A stretch of DNA of 11,338 bases from RGIG1959 sp964564305 (lineage in GTDB: Bacteria > Bacillota > Clostridia > Oscillospirales > Acutalibacteraceae). The stretch covers positions 1 through 11,338 of the forward strand of contig CAZMAM010000040.1 of the NCBI GenBank assembly GCA_964564305.1. Direction: 5' to 3'. A program made the position numbers and the translations under genes. Of this stretch, positions 1-6,805 are shown piece by piece; within the stretch, counting starts at the first letter, position 1, and every line of letters begins with the position of its first letter. A model generated the notes under the pieces. The model worked only from the letters and a program-made list of their open reading frames with translations, searched no databases and was not told the origin of the DNA.

Positions 1-50
1 ACGCATTCATCGATTCAGGACGAGAATTTGCTTATTATGCGGTGTTGCCT
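1..50. mobile_element. Right end of a mobile element extending off the window
   Basis: Bases 38-49 (TGCGGTGTTGCC) followed by T and then TA (51-52) match exactly the right end of the 176-bp element at 5711-5886, including the flanking T and TA. The DNA to the left (1-37) does not resemble the interior of that element, so this is probably a different, possibly longer element sharing the same terminal inverted repeat. An open frame in this stretch (from base 3) reads into the repeat and stops at TAA (51-53), a stop that includes the presumed TA target site. It could be the tail of a transposase, but nothing diagnostic is visible. Confidence 0.5.
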
Positions 51-82
51 TAAGTAAAGTTGCTCATTTAGCTGCCTATAAT

Positions 83-313
83 GTGAGATCAAAGCGGGTT
101 AAAGACTGTAAAATACAAAATGTTTTATATTACCAATCTTGGCGAAATGACCGATGGAAAGCTGTTATTAATTTTGCGGACAGTGCGAATTTACATACTA
201 CGATAGAATATAAAGATGGTGTGTGTGATGAATATTTTGAAAATTACGGTAAATTAGCCGATTTTGCTTATGCCAATTATCGTGCCGATGCACCTTATCC
301 TTCGGATTTTTAG
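83..313 (+). CDS. Hypothetical protein, possibly a truncated remnant
   Basis: A 76-residue frame begins at GTG 83 and ends at TAG. I do not recognise the family. The product is hydrophilic and rich in aromatic and acidic residues (for example NVLYYQSWRNDRWKAVINF and KDGVCDEYFENYGKLADFAY), with no signal peptide or membrane segment. No Shine-Dalgarno site precedes the GTG. The same frame stays open leftward through the mobile-element end to the window edge. Two readings fit: a small intact gene, or the C-terminal part of a longer gene whose 5' part was replaced when the element inserted around base 50. The DNA is visibly more AT-rich than the operons further right, which suggests a different origin. 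No neighbour suggests a role. Confidence 0.4.
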   Translation: MRSKRVKDCKIQNVLYYQSWRNDRWKAVINFADSANLHTTIEYKDGVCDEYFENYGKLADFAYANYRADAPYPSDF

Positions 314-356
314 TAAAATGAGTTAGATATGAATAGATATGATATATAATAAAAAA

Positions 357-363
357 AGGCGGG
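357..363 (+). promoter_or_regulatory. Shine-Dalgarno site deciding the start at 370
   Basis: AGGCGGG lies directly against an ATG at 364 but six bases before the in-frame ATG at 370. Normal spacing therefore favours the second ATG. A TATAAT at 345-350 could be a -10 box, but no convincing -35 box is present. Confidence 0.5.
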
Positions 364-369
364 ATGGTT

Positions 370-1068
370 ATGCGTCAGAAGCATTATGTGATATGTCTGA
401 TTTTGTCCGGCGCCGTTTATTGGATTTATTCATTAATTTATTTATTCTGTGTTGATGCGACATGCTACAAGATGCCGCTTCCCGGGGCCATCATAGGTGT
501 GGTCGTGTGGGGATTAGGCGCTTTTCTGATGTGTCGGATAGATAAGCCAAATACTCAGGCGCTAATTCATTGCATTGTTCCGCTCTCCGTTTTGATTCTT
601 GAAGCGCTTTATTTGATTGTTTTACAGAATATGGGTATTCAAACACCGGCTGAGGCAATGAAGGCCATTGCGCCTTCTTCTTATAATCCTGAAGTTTCAT
701 TCAGAAATGGCTATTGGCAATATTTGGCGGAAATTCAGTCTCCTCTGTTATTTGTTGGTGCTCTTCTGTACGTCCTTGTTCCCGTTGCGTTTTTTAGCCC
801 GTTTACTCTTGCGCTGAACAACAGTATCCTGATATTTGATATATCATATCATTTTGCAGATCTTTTTGAAATGTGCGTTGTCAGTTCTATGGCAATATGG
901 CTGGCCAGGTCATGGCGGGCTTCGCCGCATACCTTTTCGAAACCGAGCACAAGCAAGGCCGCCGCTGAAGCGCAGGGATCAAGTGACGGGTCGCAATCGG
1001 GAATTTTGCAGCCGCAGTCTTCGGCCGAGGCGCCGCAAGTATCAGACCTTCCGGATAAAGCGCAATGA
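370..1068 (+). CDS. Multi-pass membrane protein of unknown function
   Basis: This 232-residue protein matches no family I can name. About five hydrophobic segments are visible, near residues 6-26, 36-54, 66-86, 122-146 and 155-178. A stretch with polar and aromatic residues lies between the third and fourth (about 87-120). The last 50 or so residues are polar and low-complexity, rich in Ser, Ala, Gln and Pro, and look disordered. Without a signal peptide, the topology suggests an integral inner-membrane protein with a flexible tail. Residue numbers use the ATG at 370; the ATG at 364 would add two residues. It stands alone: 50 bp from the upstream frame and 281 bp before the MoxR gene. Poor conservation or recent acquisition would fit, but the sequence alone cannot show either. 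Confidence 0.75.
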   Translation: MRQKHYVICLILSGAVYWIYSLIYLFCVDATCYKMPLPGAIIGVVVWGLGAFLMCRIDKPNTQALIHCIVPLSVLILEALYLIVLQNMGIQTPAEAMKAIAPSSYNPEVSFRNGYWQYLAEIQSPLLFVGALLYVLVPVAFFSPFTLALNNSILIFDISYHFADLFEMCVVSSMAIWLARSWRASPHTFSKPSTSKAAAEAQGSSDGSQSGILQPQSSAEAPQVSDLPDKAQ

Positions 1069-1349
1069 TTTCCCCTTTATTTGGCTTAAGGCTCACATCA
1101 GTGCCAAATTTTGGAGCACAAGCACATACTGTTTGTTTTTAGCTTATGCTGTGACTTATGCTTTGGCTTGCCCGGTTTTCTTTCTGGGCTAATGGGTCAG
1201 CCAAAGCAAAGTCAAAGCAAAGGAAAATTGCATATCAATTTTGCGGGCAAGCAAAACTAAAGAAAGCCGCCAAGCGTATGCTGTGTCCCGCTTTTGTTTC
1301 GGGCAAGGTGATTCGCATGGGCGGGGGGGGGAGGAGAAAATAAAAGGTG
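1069..1349. other. Hairpin-rich intergenic stretch before the MoxR operon
   Basis: No convincing gene lies here. Visible structure, left to right: an 8-bp direct repeat CTTATGCT at 1143-1150 and 1155-1162; a hairpin with a perfect 10-bp outer stem (1159-1168 with 1199-1208); a 7-bp inverted repeat (1224-1230 with 1236-1242); two further copies of the motif CGGGCAAG (in 1244-1252 and near 1300), one of them inverted relative to CTTGCCCG at 1167-1174; and nine consecutive G at 1323-1331. No clear sigma-A promoter was found, although the MoxR operon must be transcribed from here or from upstream. Confidence 0.5.
1159..1208. repeat. Inverted repeat / hairpin
   Basis: TGCTTTGGCT (1159-1168) pairs perfectly with AGCCAAAGCA (1199-1208). 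An inner GCCC (1170-1173) can pair with GGGC (1186-1189). No T-run follows on either strand, so it is not a standard intrinsic terminator. It could be a leader-RNA structure or a decayed repeat element. Confidence 0.55.
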
Positions 1350-2330
1350 ATGGTTACAACAGTGGAATCGGAGCCGGCGGCCTTTTCGGGTGCGAAACAG
1401 GCGGCGGAGGTTATCAGCAGGGTGAACCGCGTGATACTCGGCAAAGAGGAGCAGGTAAGGGAGATCATGCTCTGCTTTTTGGCGAACGGTCATGTGCTGA
1501 TTGAAGATATGCCGGGCGTTGGCAAGACCACCCTCGCCACAGCTTTTGCGAGGGCGATGGGGCTTGATTGCCGGCGGGTGCAGTTTACTCCGGACGTGAT
1601 GCCTTCGGATCTCACCGGATTTTCGGTATTTCATAAGGAAACCGGGCGGTTTGTGTATCAGCCGGGAAGCGTTTTTTGCCACTTGCTGCTCGCGGATGAG
1701 CTCAATCGAACCTCTCCCAAAACCCAGTCTGCGCTGCTGGAAGTGATGGAGGAACGCAAGGTTTCGGTTGAGGGGGTCACCCGTGAGGTGCCTTCCCCGT
1801 TTTTGGTGATTGCAACGCAAAATCCCTACGGGGGCGCCGGAACGCAGCGGTTGCCGGAATCGCTGACCGACCGTTTTACCGTTTCGCTCTCGCTGGGGTA
1901 TCCGGATGCCGAGAGCGAGACAGAACTCGCGATGACTGTGGATGAGCGCGGAAGAGCGAATCGGGTAACACCGGTGTTGGATGCCGCCGGGCTTTTGCGT
2001 ATGCAGCGGGAGATTCACGGAGTCACCGTAAAGGAATCGGTAGCGCGGTATATTGTCGCACTGGTGAACGCCACGCGGGAATATTCGATGCTTGCGCACG
2101 GAGCAAGTCCAAGGGCGACAATTGCTCTGGTTGGGACGGCGAAAGCCGCGGCCTATCTTCAGGGCAGAAACTATGTCACCCCCGCTGATGTGCGTGCACA
2201 GTTTCCCTATATTATGTGTCACCGTCTGCAACGAAGCATCGGAGCAAAAGACGGCGGGATGGCGATTGACGAGATTATCGGCGATATTCTGAAAAAGACG
2301 CCGAGGCCGGCTTTAGGGGAACGCCCATGA
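1350..2330 (+). CDS. MoxR-family AAA+ ATPase
   Basis: This 326-residue protein is a MoxR-type AAA+ ATPase, a cytoplasmic family that typically acts as a chaperone or remodeller on partner proteins encoded beside it. Visible motifs: Walker A GVGKTT (56-61), Walker B LLLADE (112-117), the MoxR signature ELNRTSPKTQSALLEVMEE that follows, sensor 1 ATQNP (155-159), and a GASPRA sensor-2 motif in the C-terminal lid. The length is normal. The start is ambiguous: GTG 1347 has GAGGAG (1331-1336) at ten bases, while ATG 1350 is the commoner choice and is used here. The nine-G run (1323-1331) merges into that ribosome site. The stop overlaps the next gene's start (ATGA), so translation is coupled to the DUF58 gene, the usual partner. 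Confidence 0.95.
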   Translation: MVTTVESEPAAFSGAKQAAEVISRVNRVILGKEEQVREIMLCFLANGHVLIEDMPGVGKTTLATAFARAMGLDCRRVQFTPDVMPSDLTGFSVFHKETGRFVYQPGSVFCHLLLADELNRTSPKTQSALLEVMEERKVSVEGVTREVPSPFLVIATQNPYGGAGTQRLPESLTDRFTVSLSLGYPDAESETELAMTVDERGRANRVTPVLDAAGLLRMQREIHGVTVKESVARYIVALVNATREYSMLAHGASPRATIALVGTAKAAAYLQGRNYVTPADVRAQFPYIMCHRLQRSIGAKDGGMAIDEIIGDILKKTPRPALGERP

Positions 2331-3367
2331 AAAAACTGCTCTGCTTTATGCTGCTGGCCGCAACCGCTGTCGCGGCGGGGATGTTTCGATCGTCGGCGCT
2401 TCTCGCGCTTGCTGTGGCACTGCTTGGGTTGTACTTCTTTTTGTTCATAACGGCCCGCTCCAACCGAAAACGTTTGAGTGCAGCATTTGAGCGTAAGGTT
2501 GCGTGTGCCCTTGTGGGGGAAGAGACGGTGCTGCGGCTGACAATGCATAACACCGGAATGCGTGGCGGGCTGCGGGCAAAAGTGCGGCTGAATATGCGTT
2601 ACGCAGGGGAGAAAAAAGAAAGAAAACGGGTGATTAAGGGCATCGCCCCGAAAAGAACGGGCGAGATTTCTTTTACGCTGTGCGCCCCCTTGTGTGGGGC
2701 GCTGACTTTATCCGTAACGCGCGTGTGGGCGTCGGATCCGTTAGGTATTTTTGCCGCGGGAAGCAGACAGGCAAGCGAGATGACGGTTGCGGTGATTCCG
2801 TCTCCCGCACAGGAGGTGTTCGAAACGCTTTGGGCAAACGGGGAATCTCCCGATGAGGGGGAGGAGAACCGGTATGGAATCTCTTGGGCGCAAGACGATA
2901 TCAGGCAGATACGTGAGTACCGCGACGGAGATCCGCTGCGCCATATCCATTGGAACCAGAGTGCCAAAACCGACCGGCTGTGGGTGAAAGAGTACGAAGG
3001 GGAGACCTATCTCCGCGTTGGGGTACGACTGGACGCCGAGGGGCTCGGCGCCCTGCCCCCGAAAATGGCGGACGCATATATCCGAGCGGCGGCCTGCCTG
3101 ACGCGTGCCTTGCTTATGGAAATTCCCTCCGTTCTGGTCGTTTTCGGGGATGCGGGCGGAATCGCGGTGCAGGGGGAGGAAGACTGCCGGGAGATGCTTC
3201 TGTTGCTCATTCTCGCGTCGACGGGCGTTCAGCAGGAGTTTTTACAGCCTTCGGCGGATTGTGAGCTGAACTTGGGAGCCGATTTGCGGCTACTGTACAA
3301 CGGAAAACCGGTTAGGACATTCCGCGCGGAAGATTGGGCATACGGCGGAAAGAAGCGAAAACCATGA
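2327..3367 (+). CDS. DUF58 domain membrane protein
   Basis: This 346-residue protein has two adjacent N-terminal hydrophobic segments (about 5-20 and 24-43). A beta-rich region follows, then the DUF58 signature REYRDGDPLRHIHWNQSAK (starting at residue 196) and a nearby WVKEYEGE. DUF58 proteins are nearly always encoded with MoxR ATPases and often have a vWA-like fold. They are presumed to be the membrane-bound partner of the ATPase; their biochemical activity is not established. The gene overlaps its neighbours by ATGA at both ends, which places it firmly in the three-gene operon. Length and architecture are normal for the family. Confidence 0.93.
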   Translation: MKKLLCFMLLAATAVAAGMFRSSALLALAVALLGLYFFLFITARSNRKRLSAAFERKVACALVGEETVLRLTMHNTGMRGGLRAKVRLNMRYAGEKKERKRVIKGIAPKRTGEISFTLCAPLCGALTLSVTRVWASDPLGIFAAGSRQASEMTVAVIPSPAQEVFETLWANGESPDEGEENRYGISWAQDDIRQIREYRDGDPLRHIHWNQSAKTDRLWVKEYEGETYLRVGVRLDAEGLGALPPKMADAYIRAAACLTRALLMEIPSVLVVFGDAGGIAVQGEEDCREMLLLLILASTGVQQEFLQPSADCELNLGADLRLLYNGKPVRTFRAEDWAYGGKKRKP

Positions 3368-5670
3368 GCAAGGTTATCATCCGGCAAAAAAAGCCGTGCC
3401 AAACGGCGCTCTCGCCGATCGCCGTACCGCTGCTGATTACGGGGGCGGGCGGCCTGTGCCTGCTGCTTTACGATGCCGGAATTCCTCTGTCATTTTGGAC
3501 ACTGGCGGTTGTCGGCGCTGTGTGCGCGGGGGGATTTTGGGCGGCGGCCCGGTTCGGCGGAAAAGGGTTTGGCCGGTTTGCGGGAATAGTGTCGCTCCTT
3601 GCAGCGCTGCTTATATTTTTTCGTGCCGATGAGCTGAGAGAGCAGCTGGAGCAGCTGGTTTCGCTGGCGCAGCGCGGAAGCTCCGTCAGGATGTGCCGCG
3701 AGTTTTCGGTTCTGTTTGGAGCGGCTGCTTCGTTGCTGCTGGTCTTTTCTGAGTGCGTGGTGCGGCACCATCTCGTTCTGTTTCTGCTCACCTGTGCACT
3801 CTTGCTTGTCTGCCCTTATGTGGGCATACAGCCGGGGACGCTCACCGTGCTGTTTCTTGCGCTCTTTGCGTGGGGAATGTGGGGGGCGCGTCTGCTCCTT
3901 TCGCCGCCTGTAAGGAGAGTACCGTGGCGGAGTGGGGGAGCGGTGACTCTCTCACTGCTCATTTGCTTCACACTTGCGTTGTATCCCGCATCGCGGCTCA
4001 TCGAGCCGTTGGGAGATGTTGTTCAGCAGACGCGGCAGGAGATCGGCACCGTCATTCAAAAAAGGATAAAAATGCCCGAAGCCGTGGTTATGGACGGCGT
4101 CATCGCGCGGGATAATCTGGTGCAAAGCGGTTCCCTGCAGGCAAATTTGTTCGCGCTCACAGATGCCCCGACAGAACCGCTTTATCTTTCCGTCTTCAGA
4201 GGCGGGAAGTACGACGGAAAGCAATGGCTGGTTTACGACGACACGGATCTGTTTCTTGAAGCGGCCAAACACATCGAGGTGATTCCGTTCGACTTGGCCT
4301 ATCGGTTGCAGGCTGTTGCCGATGGTAACCAAAAGTGGAATGAGATGTATGGCATAATGAATTTGGCGTACCCCATGCACCCTGGTCGGCCGGTTCAAAT
4401 AACGGTTAGTCCGGTGTACCGCAACTCCGGCAGATGGGAGACCTATAACAGTATAAACGGCTTTTTGAATACGAATGTCACGGGGGCGCAGGACAGCGAG
4501 GAGTACAATATCTGCTATTATCCGCCGTCCGAAATGGAAATTGATTGGAACCGGATTCTCTCGGCAAACGATGCCGAGAACGTGGAAGGAGAAAATATTA
4601 CCTCTTTCCGGGAGAGGATCTACGCCCTGATGCAAGATCGGTATACGCAAGTGCCGCGCGAACATTTACCGCGCCTGACCCGTCTTGTAGAGCAGTACCC
4701 GCTTGATTCTCTCGATGAGATTACCGCCTATATTCTCTACATCCTGTGTAGCAATACCTCCTACACCGTTGCCCCGGGAATTCTTCCGGCAAATCGCGAC
4801 CCGGCGGAAACTTTTCTCTTCGAGAGCCAAAAGGGATATTGTGAGCATTACGCACATACGGCCACGTTGCTCTACCGTTTGTACGGCATCCCGGCTCGTT
4901 ATGTGAGCGGGTATTTTGTTTCTCCCGATTCCGCTGCCGAACTTGTCGGTCAAACACCGTCTTCCGGGTCTTATGAACAGGAGAATCCATTTGCCGTCTG
5001 GCGCAGTGCGGTGACCGATGAAAACGCTCACGCCTGGTGCGAGATTTTCATGCCCGATTACGGATGGGTTCCGGTGGATGTGACCCCCGCGGCAGATGGC
5101 CGTCCGGTGGCGGTATTCCCCGGATTCGACGCGCAGCGAATGCAGGAGATATGGGACGAACACGGCTGGGATCTCTCGGTGCCGAGCCTTCTCTCCTTTG
5201 ATGGATCGCAGGGTACTCAGGCAACTTTCCTTGCGAGAACCGCCGCGTTTCTCCGTGAAAACGTCGCGTGGCTTCTGCCGATAGCGATTGTGTTTGTGTT
5301 GGCCGTAATGTTTTCTGTGTTGGCGGCGCGGCGAGCGATACGGCATCGGCGATGGTGCGTTGCCGGCTGCCGGGCCCAATTTGACCGGCTTCTTGCCATG
5401 CTGAACGTCGCCGGCGTACTGACGGGCATGAGCGGGGAGGAGCCGGATTTTGCAAGGCGTCTTTCGGCGGCGGTTCCGGGCATCGCGCAGGAGGATATCG
5501 AGAAGTTGGTCGATATTGTGCAGCGCGCCGCCTTCTCCGATACTCCGCCGGATGCCGCAGAGGAGTGCTTTGTCCGCCGTCAGGTTCATCAGTGCGCAGT
5601 CGCGGTGGAAAATACTTTTTCACCTGTTCGAAGATGGGCCTTCCGATACCTGTACGGATTTGACGCGTAA
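3364..5670 (+). CDS. Membrane-anchored transglutaminase-like protein
   Basis: This 768-residue protein has about seven hydrophobic segments in residues 15-210, a long presumed extracytoplasmic region (about 215-630), one more helix (about 634-656) and a roughly 110-residue cytoplasmic tail. The tail resembles the DUF4129-like tails of this family. The transglutaminase-like core carries a full catalytic triad: Cys493 in QKGYCEHYA, His556 in ENAHAWCEI and Asp572 in PVDVTP. Proteins of this type occur with MoxR and DUF58; they may act as proteases, amidases or crosslinkers on envelope substrates, which are unknown. ATG 3364 was chosen because it overlaps the DUF58 stop (ATGA); an in-frame TTG 30 bases upstream is less likely. 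It ends the operon, with a terminator stem beginning four bases after the stop. Confidence 0.93.
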   Translation: MSKVIIRQKKPCQTALSPIAVPLLITGAGGLCLLLYDAGIPLSFWTLAVVGAVCAGGFWAAARFGGKGFGRFAGIVSLLAALLIFFRADELREQLEQLVSLAQRGSSVRMCREFSVLFGAAASLLLVFSECVVRHHLVLFLLTCALLLVCPYVGIQPGTLTVLFLALFAWGMWGARLLLSPPVRRVPWRSGGAVTLSLLICFTLALYPASRLIEPLGDVVQQTRQEIGTVIQKRIKMPEAVVMDGVIARDNLVQSGSLQANLFALTDAPTEPLYLSVFRGGKYDGKQWLVYDDTDLFLEAAKHIEVIPFDLAYRLQAVADGNQKWNEMYGIMNLAYPMHPGRPVQITVSPVYRNSGRWETYNSINGFLNTNVTGAQDSEEYNICYYPPSEMEIDWNRILSANDAENVEGENITSFRERIYALMQDRYTQVPREHLPRLTRLVEQYPLDSLDEITAYILYILCSNTSYTVAPGILPANRDPAETFLFESQKGYCEHYAHTATLLYRLYGIPARYVSGYFVSPDSAAELVGQTPSSGSYEQENPFAVWRSAVTDENAHAWCEIFMPDYGWVPVDVTPAADGRPVAVFPGFDAQRMQEIWDEHGWDLSVPSLLSFDGSQGTQATFLARTAAFLRENVAWLLPIAIVFVLAVMFSVLAARRAIRHRRWCVAGCRAQFDRLLAMLNVAGVLTGMSGEEPDFARRLSAAVPGIAQEDIEKLVDIVQRAAFSDTPPDAAEECFVRRQVHQCAVAVENTFSPVRRWAFRYLYGFDA

Positions 5671-5673
5671 GAT

Positions 5674-5710
5674 TAACTCCCGAGCCGTTGAAAAAGCGGT
5701 TCGGGAGTTA
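5674..5710 (+). terminator. Intrinsic terminator stem, separated from its T-tract by an insertion
   Basis: Bases 5674-5687 pair with 5697-5710 over 14 positions with one G-U wobble, around a nine-base loop. No T-run follows; the next base belongs to the inserted element. Removing 5711-5886 plus one TA copy puts the stem two bases before six T's (5891-5896), recreating a textbook terminator for the MoxR operon. Whether the stem alone still stops transcription is unknown. Confidence 0.8.
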
Positions 5711-5886
5711 TGGCAACACCGCACAAAGATGGTCGTGCGTGAAGCGAGCAGCGGATTTTTCGTCGGATGCAGCAAAAACCGCGGTGAATCCTTTGTGTAA
5801 TTTCGAAGATTTTTGACTAAATCACGGGAAAAACTTCCGCAGATGAGCGGAAAAGGCGGTTAGCCGGTCTTTGTGCGGTGTTGCCT
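5711..5886. mobile_element. MITE-like element with 18-bp perfect terminal inverted repeats
   Basis: GGCAACACCGCACAAAGA (5712-5729) is an exact inverted match to 5868-5885. One unmatched base lies outside each repeat, and both sides are then flanked by TA (5709-5710 and 5887-5888), consistent with TA target duplication. The element is about 176 bp and encodes no transposase; the longest start-to-stop frame confined to it is about 23 codons, from ATG 5729. An internal hairpin TTCCGC/GCGGAA lies at 5835-5852. Small size, TA duplication and related ends elsewhere in the window indicate a non-autonomous element moved in trans, plausibly by an IS630/Tc1-type transposase (inference). It splits the upstream terminator. 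Confidence 0.85.
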
Positions 5887-5930
5887 TAGCTTTTTTCATC
5901 ATATTGCCGTTATATCATAACGATTGCGAA

Positions 5931-5949
5931 ATAGGTTAGTCAAACCTAT
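5931..5949. promoter_or_regulatory. Inverted repeat, possible operator
   Basis: ATAGGTT (5931-5937) and AACCTAT (5943-5949) form a perfect 7-bp inverted repeat with a five-base spacer. Its right edge is 23 bases upstream of the -35 box of the cps-like promoter, a fitting place for an activator or repressor dimer. It has no T-run and is not a terminator. No regulator gene lies in the window. Confidence 0.4.
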
Positions 5950-5972
5950 GATTATAAAATATGAAAAAAGTA

Positions 5973-6001
5973 TTGCATTTTCCTTAAAAATAGGGTATAC
6001 T
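5973..6001 (+). promoter_or_regulatory. Sigma-A-type promoter for the cpsC-cpsD-cpsB operon
   Basis: TTGCAT (5973-5978) and TATACT (5996-6001) are separated by exactly 17 bases, in an AT-rich region. The -10 box is strong (5 of 6 to consensus) and the -35 weak (3 of 6). Transcription would start near 6008, leaving a leader of about 50 bases before the first gene. Confidence 0.65.
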
Positions 6002-6040
6002 CCTTGTTGTAATGCGGTTAGAAAACACTGTTTACGGTTG

Positions 6041-6046
6041 AAGGAG
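6041..6046 (+). promoter_or_regulatory. Shine-Dalgarno site deciding the cpsC start
   Basis: AAGGAG lies ten bases before ATG 6057 but only one base before the in-frame GTG 6048. The GTG is therefore too close, and ATG 6057 is the better start. Confidence 0.7.
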
Positions 6047-6056
6047 CGTGTATTTC

Positions 6057-6803
6057 ATGGAACAATCCGAAGAAACCTCGGAGATGCAAATACCTGTCAG
6101 AATGATATTGCAGGCTTTGTGGCACCGGGCGTGGATAATTGTCTTGTGTGCCATAGTCGGTTTTGTAGGCGGATATATTTATACTCTTTATTTTGTGGAT
6201 CCTGTTTACAGTACCACCATGAAGGTATCTACCATCTATAATACTACCGCTGAAGGAGATGAATTTAATCCTTCTGCATCAATCAACGAACTGACTCTTT
6301 CGCAGCGGCAGGTGAATACTTATATCGAATTGCTGAAGGCAACAAAGTTTTATCAAATGGTAGCGGACGAAAGCAATACAGGGTACAGTTGGGAAGATGT
6401 TAGAGATATGCTGTCTTTTGAGCAGGTTGAGGATCTTCCCATTTTTCAGGTCACCGTTACGGGAACCGATTCTTTAGCGATTATGGAAGTGGCGAACGCC
6501 ACCAGTAAGGTGATTACCCCGTATATCGATAATCTGCAGCCTCAGTCCAATCTGACGGTTTACGACAGCGCAAAGCCACCGGACGCCCGGGTGACGTCCA
6601 TACTGCGGAGAAACGGCCTGATTGTCGGCGTCGTGCTTGCGGGTATTGCCGCAGTGGTGATTGCACTGTACGCTTTCTTCGATACCCATATCAAAGATGA
6701 GGAAACTTTGTCAAAGCGTTACGGCATTCCCATTTTGGGTACGATTCCGGATTTCAATCCCCAGTCCGTAAAGCATTCGCGCGGCAGTGAGAGGAGTGCA
6801 TAA
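6057..6803 (+). CDS. cpsC: Wzz/CpsC-family polysaccharide co-polymerase and kinase modulator
   Basis: This 248-residue membrane protein has the CpsC/YwqC/Wzz layout. Transmembrane segments lie at about 25-46 and 187-208, with an extracytoplasmic loop between and a short cytoplasmic C-terminus. The pre-helix segment AKPPDARVTSILRR fits the Pro-rich motif of the family. In Bacillota such proteins activate the partner BY-kinase, encoded directly downstream, and influence chain length of capsule or exopolysaccharide. It is the first gene of the operon, after a recognisable promoter. The kinase gene starts two bases after its stop, so the pair is probably translationally coupled. The family call is firm; the polysaccharide involved is unknown. 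The symbol is by analogy with streptococcal cps genes. Confidence 0.9.
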   Translation: MEQSEETSEMQIPVRMILQALWHRAWIIVLCAIVGFVGGYIYTLYFVDPVYSTTMKVSTIYNTTAEGDEFNPSASINELTLSQRQVNTYIELLKATKFYQMVADESNTGYSWEDVRDMLSFEQVEDLPIFQVTVTGTDSLAIMEVANATSKVITPYIDNLQPQSNLTVYDSAKPPDARVTSILRRNGLIVGVVLAGIAAVVIALYAFFDTHIKDEETLSKRYGIPILGTIPDFNPQSVKHSRGSERSA

Positions 6804-6805
6804 CG

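Noticed and set aside
345..350. TATAAT as a definite promoter for the membrane-protein gene
   Set aside because: No acceptable -35 box at normal spacing, and the start site would fall almost on the ribosome site; mentioned only as possible.
1159..1208. The hairpin as a terminator for the membrane-protein gene
   Set aside because: No T-run follows on either strand.
1158..1343. A 61-codon basic reading frame upstream of the MoxR gene
   Set aside because: It runs through the hairpins and the G9 tract, has no ribosome site and shows no protein-like pattern; judged non-coding.
1257..2231. Long minus-strand frame opposite the MoxR gene
   Set aside because: The plus strand encodes clear Walker and sensor motifs; the antisense product has no recognisable motif.
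3952..5589. Two long minus-strand frames opposite the transglutaminase gene
   Set aside because: They mirror a GC-rich coding region with an intact catalytic triad on the plus strand.
5450..5800. A 116-codon frame crossing from the transglutaminase gene into the MITE
   Set aside because: It overlaps the real gene out of frame and crosses a terminator stem; chance frame.
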